From Kiloniella laminariae DSM 19542 (GTDB lineage: Bacteria; Pseudomonadota; Alphaproteobacteria; Kiloniellales; Kiloniellaceae): a stretch of DNA of 64,000 bases. Below are positions 59,094 to 64,000 of this stretch, one piece after another. The stretch's first letter is position 1; each line of letters starts with the position of its first letter. Below the pieces are notes generated by a model. It was not told the origin of the DNA and did not search any database. It was given only the letters and a program-made list of their open reading frames with translations. The translations under genes were made by a program, and so were the position numbers. The stretch lies in assembly GCF_000374005.1 (NCBI RefSeq), contig NZ_KB893135.1:497371-561370 (forward strand). Direction: 5' to 3'.

Positions 59094-60203
59094 TCAGGCA
59101 GAATATTGCTGAAGCTTGGTTACCAGATATTCCACCTCGTTCGGGCTGAGTTCCTGATCAGGCAATTCAAAGACGGTTAGAAGCCGCTCAAGCAACCGGC
59201 TGGCAAAAACCTCGCGGTCATTCTGTTCACCGCTGTAATCCATTTCCCGATGCACTCGGATCGCCGCTTTTACAAAGGGGAAATAGGCCATCAACATCCC
59301 GGCTTTGGTATAGAGTGATTTCAGACCCAGAGCGCCTTCATCATGGATCAGGGCCTGAGCATTCTTCAGGGGAATACCTGCCAGCTCCGACATGGCACAT
59401 TCAAAAAACATCATATCGCCAGTACAAAGTGCCCGCAGGACCAGTGACGGGGTTAACTTACCGCTCTTGTTCAGCTGCTTGACCAGTTTGACCAGCTCCT
59501 CATGGCTTGACCCATTTTTAAGCAGGGAAACAGTCGCCCGTTCACGAACTTGCAGGATCAGATTGGAAGCCTGATCAAAATCGAGATCTTTCCTGCTGAC
59601 CACGTATTCCTGCAGACGGTCAGACAGGGAACTCATCAGGCGTTGGGCAATTGAGGCGGGAAGCGAAGGGCGACGGGATAGAGATCCCGAAACCATATCG
59701 CTTTCCTTGTACTCGTTCATCACCCTGCCATAGGATTTTTCAGTAATCGCCGCACCTTCGTTAGAGACCAGCTTGGCAACGGCGTTTTCATTTCCCGTAT
59801 CAATAACAGCCTCGGACACAGCTTCGGACACGTTGGACCGCAGGGCAATAGCCTCCTGCTTGGCCGCGCCTTCCGAACGGAGAATGGCAATCAGGTCCTC
59901 ATCAGAGAATACTTCTGAATATTTCAACACGGGCAGGGAAACAGATTCCACATCCCGTGCCATAGCCAGAGCAACATCCCTGGGTAGATCCTCGGAAGCC
60001 TTGAGAGTATTGGCCAAGGCTTCACGAACAACAAGTTCAGCATCCTTGACCAGGGCCCGAAAAATATCTTCGGCAATTGCCCTTTCCTCAGCCGTAAACT
60101 CTTTCGACTCAAAGTGTGAGGCAATTTTCGCCGTTGTCTGGGCCCGGACGACGGGAGAAGGATCTGCCAGAAGTTTGGCGACATCTTGCTGCGATAGACT
60201 CAT
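59094..60203 (-). CDS. DUF2336 protein
   Basis: 369 residues, almost wholly helical. LSQQDVAKLLADPSPVVRAQ, then VVREALANTLKASEDLPRDV and SLPVLKYSEVFSDEDLIAIL match DUF2336, which has HEAT-like repeats and is found mainly in alphaproteobacteria. In Caulobacter-type bacteria such proteins may link to regulation or cell envelope; no activity is proven. The start follows GGAGAG. It is a single-gene unit with its own terminator. Confidence 0.88.
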   Translation of the reverse strand: MSLSQQDVAKLLADPSPVVRAQTTAKIASHFESKEFTAEERAIAEDIFRALVKDAELVVREALANTLKASEDLPRDVALAMARDVESVSLPVLKYSEVFSDEDLIAILRSEGAAKQEAIALRSNVSEAVSEAVIDTGNENAVAKLVSNEGAAITEKSYGRVMNEYKESDMVSGSLSRRPSLPASIAQRLMSSLSDRLQEYVVSRKDLDFDQASNLILQVRERATVSLLKNGSSHEELVKLVKQLNKSGKLTPSLVLRALCTGDMMFFECAMSELAGIPLKNAQALIHDEGALGLKSLYTKAGMLMAYFPFVKAAIRVHREMDYSGEQNDREVFASRLLERLLTVFELPDQELSPNEVEYLVTKLQQYSA

Positions 60204-60541
60204 AGCTCTCCAGCTTCTTTCAACCTGCGCATCGGCCTATACCGGAATGGTATCCCGACTCTTTCAGCCCCTATTATCAGGACGTCCCGTTAATTCATGT
60301 TTAATAACAAAATAAAATTTGCCTCATATTTGTAAAAAACATCCTCAAGACAACATAATATTTTAATATTTTTCAACAGCTTACCAAGATTTTGCATCTT
60401 GATCACAACTAAAGCATGACACAACTATATCACAAAAGACAAAAATTCTCGTCAAAGGAATTCCGCATAAATTGATAAATATCGCAAACACACAATCATA
60501 AATACGCAATCTTAAAAGAAAAACGCTTCCAGTTGCCCCTG
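60204..60541. other. AT-rich intergenic region
   Basis: About 340 bases, unusually A-rich at 60300-60520. It should hold the DUF2336 promoter. A 63-residue frame on the minus strand overlaps the 3' end of the neighbouring gene and shows no protein character. I see no other structure. Confidence 0.45.
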
Positions 60542-61339
60542 TCAGAAAATGGTTTTGTCTCCGCTTTTCCAATCTGCCAGGCCATAGCTGCCCATAATCG
60601 ACGTGATCCTGCCTTGGGCAATCATTTCGGACATCCTCTGGTCAAAAAGGGCCATCGCCCGCTGAATGAGATCGCCCTGTGTCGCATCAGGACTAAAGGC
60701 CATATAGATCTTGGCAGTAGAGACGCAGCCAGCTGTTTTAATCCGCTCGGACAGCTGTGCCTTTTTCAGCTCATACAAGGTCGAATTCAGTGTAAAAATA
60801 AAGCTGTCCAGCCTCTTTTTCTCGACCATCCGGGCACTCAAAGGGACATATTTGGCGGTATAGGAATTAATGTAGAAGTTCTCTTGATGTTTGCTCATGT
60901 AATCGTTGAGTTCCTCAATCGACCCTCCACTGATGACCCCGATGCGCTGATTTTGCAAAGAATCTTCACCGATATAGCGCCAGTCGGACTCACGAGAGAC
61001 GAAGAAACACATCTTCTGGGTCCCAACCCCTTCATCAGGAAAGAGCAGCCCCGGCGCTTCGGATCTGGCAGGGGACAACAGCGCATGGGCTTTGCCCGAG
61101 CGTGTCAACTCGATCGCATGCACCCAGGAATAGATATTGATTTCCAACTCAAAGGGACTCCCGGCAAAGATCTCTTTAACGGTATCAACAACATAACCTT
61201 GGCGGAGATCATTGGGGCAAACTTGCGGACACCAGTCTATCGCAGCTATTTTAAGAACCTCCGCCCGAGCAGTGGATCCACCACTCCAGCCCAGGTACAG
61301 GGGGGTGATAATCAGGAGAAACCTCAACAGGTAGATCAT
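60542..61339 (-). CDS. periplasmic solute-binding protein, SBP_bac_3 type
   Basis: About 265 residues from the ATG at 61339 (AGGGCT just upstream); starts at 61351 and 61375 are in frame. Residues 1-26 are a signal peptide ending ARA-EVLKI. The mature part starts IAAIDWCPQVCPNDLRQGYV and contains FEINIYSWVHAIELTRSGKA-like LEINIYSWVHAIELTRSG, then IGVISGGSIEELNDYM. This is the bilobed fold of amino-acid-type binding proteins. No permease is adjacent, so it may serve a two-component or sensor role instead. The extra CPQVCP near the N-terminus suggests a disulphide. Confidence 0.75.
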   Translation of the reverse strand: MIYLLRFLLIITPLYLGWSGGSTARAEVLKIAAIDWCPQVCPNDLRQGYVVDTVKEIFAGSPFELEINIYSWVHAIELTRSGKAHALLSPARSEAPGLLFPDEGVGTQKMCFFVSRESDWRYIGEDSLQNQRIGVISGGSIEELNDYMSKHQENFYINSYTAKYVPLSARMVEKKRLDSFIFTLNSTLYELKKAQLSERIKTAGCVSTAKIYMAFSPDATQGDLIQRAMALFDQRMSEMIAQGRITSIMGSYGLADWKSGDKTIF

Positions 61340-61465
61340 CTTAGCCCTCATCACCGGAGCAACAATGCTGCGCAATATTGGAGACGAAATCTCGCCCCTA
61401 TTCTACCCTCTCAGTCTTCAAAGATACCAGAAGCAAACCGACAAAGGAATAACGTCCTTTCGGCA

Positions 61466-62122
61466 TTAGCCGATCATAAAGACGTCATAGCGCGTCGACT
61501 TGCCGATGATCTGGTGAGAAGGTTTCCTGATTCCGGCCAGAGGATCAGCCTTGGCTGGCCACTTCAGGACCACCCGTTTTTTCGCAACTGACAAAGCCAT
61601 TTTCATCAAGTCTTCCGCATCCGGGTCAGCCCCGACAAAAGAACGCAAAACCCGCATTTCCTTTTTCACCAACGCCTTGGTTTTGCGCGGAGGATGCATG
61701 GGATCAACGATCACAACCTCAGGTGAAAGTCCGGGCAGAAGCTCTTTCGCATCTCCAAAAAGCAAGGTCATACGGGCGATAATCTGCGCCAGCTTCTCGT
61801 CAGCCTCACGCGCTCGCGCCATCCCAGTTTCAAGCATGGCATGGACTTCCGGTGAGCGTTCGATCAGCGTAACTTCGGCGCCAAGCGAAGCCAGCAGAAA
61901 AGCATCACGGCCAAATCCGGCCGTCGCGTCAACCACATCCGGTGTGCGCCCTTTGGTAAAGCCAGCGGCTTTAGGCAGATCCTGTCCCCGTCCCCCGCCA
62001 AAGCGCCGACGGTGCCCCACCGCCCCTCCGGCAAAATCACAAAACAGCACGTCGGACTGATCCTCACCTGGATCAATGGGAACAGCCAGATCCCCGTTAT
62101 CAGTCCTGTCTTTTTTGCGCAC
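61466..62122 (-). CDS. rsmJ: 16S rRNA (guanine-1516-N2)-methyltransferase RsmJ
   Basis: 218 residues. FCDFAGGAVGHRRRFGGGRG is the RsmJ-specific N-terminal motif. VVDATAGFGRDAFLLASLGA is SAM motif I, and VVIVDPMHPPRKTKALVKKE includes the DPMHPPR catalytic segment. It methylates G1516 of 16S rRNA (E. coli numbering). It stands alone on the minus strand. Confidence 0.92.
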   Translation of the reverse strand: MRKKDRTDNGDLAVPIDPGEDQSDVLFCDFAGGAVGHRRRFGGGRGQDLPKAAGFTKGRTPDVVDATAGFGRDAFLLASLGAEVTLIERSPEVHAMLETGMARAREADEKLAQIIARMTLLFGDAKELLPGLSPEVVIVDPMHPPRKTKALVKKEMRVLRSFVGADPDAEDLMKMALSVAKKRVVLKWPAKADPLAGIRKPSHQIIGKSTRYDVFMIG

Positions 62123-62366
62123 CTTGCTTGTCTCGTATTCTGTTGGAACTGAATATTCCCTGCCGCCCTGCCTCTAACAAAAGATAGGTAATAAGGCACT
62201 TGGCACATCCTGATATTTTCTACGCGATACCGCTTCCCCGGTAAACTGCTTTAACGCCTGAAAAATAAGGCACCTGAAGAACAAGGCAAAAGACGCCCCG
62301 GATCAGCTCCGGCAACTCCCTTTATACTCTAGCTGTTCAGATGCCTCTGAATTAAATCAGCCCGGT
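62123..62366. other. intergenic region
   Basis: About 240 bases. It contains repeated AAGGCAC-type words near 62190 and 62270 but no recognisable gene or terminator. Confidence 0.35.
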
Positions 62367-62903
62367 CTATTTCGTTGCCCCCTTGGCAATTGAGGCAAAA
62401 ATCACGTCCAGTTCCGCCGCCATAACATCAAGGTCAGCATTGCCATATGGGGCAAAGACCGCCGTGGGTTTCTGATAGGTCAGATTGGCCGTTTTGTCTT
62501 CATTTTCCGTCAGATAGAAACGGATCGGTGCTTCTATTCCTGCGGGCAGGGAAGCTTCCAACATGCGCCGGGCAAAGTCATTACGATAGACACCCACCAC
62601 CATATTTCCGGGAATGGTAATACCCTGCCCGGCCGCACCCGCGCTGGCCGATGCCCGGGTGACAAGGCCCATCTTGTTATCCTTGATAGCTGTCTCCAAA
62701 TCGGCAACCAGCACCGGGAAGACCTTATCTGTCTTGATCACCACCATGCCGTCCTGGGGGAAACCCTGATCAGCCCGCGCCGGAGAAAAAGAAGACGGCG
62801 CAATAATCAGCCCCAACCCCATAAGAAGCCCGGTAAAGAGAGACAAGACCCCGCCCTCAGTCGGAAAGAGGGTCTGAAAAAAAGTATAGCGACGCCGGAT
62901 CAT
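62367..62903 (-). CDS. DUF302 family exported protein
   Basis: 178 residues from the ATG at 62903, which follows AGGAGA; the upstream frame is not coding. Residues 1-44 form a long signal-like region with one hydrophobic segment (LSLFTGLLMGLGLIIAPSS) and cleavage near ARA-DQGF. The DUF302 domain runs 47-165: VLVADLETAIKDNKMGLVTR, MVVGVYRNDFARRMLEASLP, APIRFYLTENEDKTANLTYQ. DUF302 binds small molecules in unknown ways. It acts in the periplasm. Confidence 0.82.
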   Translation of the reverse strand: MIRRRYTFFQTLFPTEGGVLSLFTGLLMGLGLIIAPSSFSPARADQGFPQDGMVVIKTDKVFPVLVADLETAIKDNKMGLVTRASASAGAAGQGITIPGNMVVGVYRNDFARRMLEASLPAGIEAPIRFYLTENEDKTANLTYQKPTAVFAPYGNADLDVMAAELDVIFASIAKGATK

Positions 62904-63206
62904 AAGGACTTCTCCTGAGTGAATAATAAGGCCGGGGCATCCCGGAAAGCGATTGCAGCATAGCCCCCGCACGACAGCAAGCGCCCCTCACTGTAACGTG
63001 ATCCCGACCCTGACTTTGCCACAGCAGAACGCCGGACAAGGAACAGGCCAGGCTTTTACGCAAAAAAAAGGTTCTGTTGCAGAATCCGTCATAATTCTGC
63101 ATTAATCGCGCTTGGGTCACATCAAGGCCACAACATAGCTCCCTGACCGGGTGCAGGACTTATTCTGACTGAGATCAGCCAGATCACGAAAAGGAACCAG
63201 AAGCAG
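62904..63206. other. divergent intergenic region between DUF302 gene and apt
   Basis: About 300 bases with an inverted repeat at 63078-63101: TGCAGAAT and ATTCTGCA, 8-base perfect arms. No gene is supported. It should hold both promoters. Confidence 0.45.
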
Positions 63207-63731
63207 ATGACCATCGATTTGAAAGATCATATCCGGCCGGTTCCAGACTATCCCAAACCCGGTATCCTCTTTTATGATATCTCGACCCTGCTTGCCCATC
63301 CGGCGGCCTGGCACGAAACCATCGAACGCCTTGCTGCAATTATCGAAAAAGAAAAGCCCGATGTGCTTGCAGGCATTGAATCTCGCGGCTTTCTGTTGGC
63401 TGCGCCTCTGGCACTGCGCCTGGGTCTGGGCTTCATCATGGTCCGTAAAAAAGGCAAGCTCCCGGGCAAGACCATCCCCTACAGCTATGATCTGGAATAC
63501 GGCAGCGATACCATCGAAATTCAGGAAGACGCGATCAAACCGGGCCAGCGGGTGGTCATGCTTGACGACCTGCTCGCCACAGGCGGCACCATGGAAGCTG
63601 CTGTTGCCCTGCTGAAGCAGGCTGGTGCCGATGTGCGCATGGCCGCCTGCATTATCGAGCTGAATTTCCTCAAGGGCCGCGAGCGCCTCGCCGGACTACC
63701 CGTCACCACCCTGATCCAGTACGACGACTAG
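63207..63731 (+). CDS. apt: adenine phosphoribosyltransferase
   Basis: 174 residues. [20 protein letters not shown] is the Apt N-terminal signature. [20 protein letters not shown] gives the substrate pocket, and [14 protein letters not shown] is the PRPP-binding loop. It salvages adenine with PRPP to AMP. Its C-terminus [11 protein letters not shown] looks complete. The last base of its TAG stop coincides with the first G of the IS1595-type terminal repeat, so the element inserted exactly at the gene end. Confidence 0.95.
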   Translation: MTIDLKDHIRPVPDYPKPGILFYDISTLLAHPAAWHETIERLAAIIEKEKPDVLAGIESRGFLLAAPLALRLGLGFIMVRKKGKLPGKTIPYSYDLEYGSDTIEIQEDAIKPGQRVVMLDDLLATGGTMEAAVALLKQAGADVRMAACIIELNFLKGRERLAGLPVTTLIQYDD

Positions 63732-64000
63732 GGTCGATTGCACCTAGTAAAAAGAAATAAAAAAAGGGGCTGAAGTAGCTAATGGTTAGTGTTTCGCGTG
63801 TTTATACCATGATTTTAGCTGCTTCAGGAGGTCTGCATGGTTGCCTCCGTTGAAGCGCCATTCACACTCCTTCAAGAACCAGTAGAAATTGTCCGGCTTG
63901 ATGCCGTTGTACTTGCGCATGTGGCGCTTGGCTTGGTTCCAAAAGTTCTCGATCCCGTTGATATGATTCTGCTTGTCGGCAAAGAGCTTTGAATGGTTGA
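63731..64000 (-). mobile_element. IS1595-family insertion sequence, one end only
   Basis: The element begins with GGGTCGATTGCACCTAGTA at 63731, which resembles IS1595-family (ISXO2-like) terminal repeats, and contains the 3' part of a transposase gene. The other end lies outside the window, so completeness and target duplication cannot be judged. Confidence 0.75.
63786..64000 (-). CDS. IS1595-family (ISXO2-like) transposase, C-terminal part
   Basis: The minus strand reads to a TAA at 63786-63788 and is open to the window edge. About 71 residues are visible. NHINGIENFWNQAKRHMRKY includes the glutamate of the DDE triad and the FWNQAKRHM helix typical of ISXO2-like transposases. PDNFYWFLKECEWRFN is the family's conserved ending. 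The frame is intact in the visible part. Confidence 0.88.
   Translation of the reverse strand, partial: NHSKLFADKQNHINGIENFWNQAKRHMRKYNGIKPDNFYWFLKECEWRFNGGNHADLLKQLKSWYKHAKH

Noticed and set aside
60381..60572. 63-codon minus-strand frame beside the solute-binding protein gene
   Set aside because: It overlaps that gene's 3' end, is Cys/Phe-rich and has no ribosome site.
1..64000. tRNA, rRNA or CRISPR loci
   Set aside because: No cloverleaf-like T-loop sequences, rRNA segments or regularly spaced repeats were seen while reading the intergenic regions; a covariance-model scan would be decisive.

Overview
The window looks like a chromosome segment from an alphaproteobacterium, probably of the Rhodospirillales/Kiloniellales type. 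The clues are the glyQ-glyS-ppdK order with S49 peptidase, methyltransferase and DUF2007 genes beside it, a DUF2336 protein, an RsmJ-type methyltransferase, a long-chain polyprenyl diphosphate synthase, and Fur boxes of the TGCGAAT-N-ATTCGCA type. GC content is moderate. Genes are dense and often overlap by 4 to 16 bases. The genus is inference. I saw no rRNA, tRNA or CRISPR array.

Region by region. 1-4.3 kb: an MMPL/RND exporter with a LolA-like periplasmic partner and the start of a third exported protein, divergent from a TetR regulator that has two inverted-repeat operators and probably a TTG start. 4.3-5.4 kb: a ClpP-like exported protein overlapping a glycine-zipper lipoprotein. 5.7-15.8 kb: the most interesting region, an iron- or metal-responsive metallophore locus. 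It holds an SbnI-like ParB-fold serine kinase, a siderophore-binding protein, SbnB-, SbnH- and SbnA-like enzymes for 2,3-diaminopropionate (Dap) metabolism, a MATE exporter, and a complete importer of two FecCD permeases and an ATPase. Two promoters carry Fur-box-like sites. No NIS synthetase (IucA/IucC), citrate synthase or NRPS lies in the window, so how the product is assembled is open. 15.8-18.2 kb: an ALDH7-type dehydrogenase and an unknown protein. 18.3-22.2 kb: a second Fur-boxed siderophore/heme-type ABC importer with a HutD/Ves gene downstream.

22.4-31.6 kb: an EamA transporter, then housekeeping genes on the minus strand (DUF2007, TrmN6-like methyltransferase, SppA-like peptidase, zinc-ribbon protein, glyQ, glyS, ppdK). 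31.7-43.8 kb: an accessory block with an OmpA/Omp25-type barrel, a DUF2975/XRE pair, a seven-gene surface-glycan operon (UDP-xylose synthase, GalE, GT2, ATP-grasp, membrane protein, FemAB-like acyltransferase, flippase), the degraded 3' end of a chemotaxis receptor gene, and a LysR/GST divergent pair. This block appears to separate the polyprenyl synthase gene from DUF2007, which are often neighbours in alphaproteobacteria. 44.0-49.6 kb: polyprenyl synthase, LysE and EamA exporters, an unknown membrane protein, and a Cache-HAMP-MCP receptor.

49.7-58.2 kb: a minus-strand group of GABA aminotransferase, nitrilase-family amidase, a large Orn/Lys/Arg decarboxylase-type PLP enzyme, an ATP-grasp ligase with a lysine-rich N-terminus, and a C45-family N-terminal-nucleophile acyltransferase. 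This could be amine catabolism or an undescribed amide-forming pathway. 58.2-64 kb: small unknown proteins, DUF2336, a periplasmic solute-binding protein, rsmJ, a DUF302 protein, apt, and the edge of an IS1595-family insertion sequence that abuts the apt stop codon.

Two structural habits recur: strong perfect hairpins between cistrons, and short (12-19 bp) tandem duplications at or next to stop codons.
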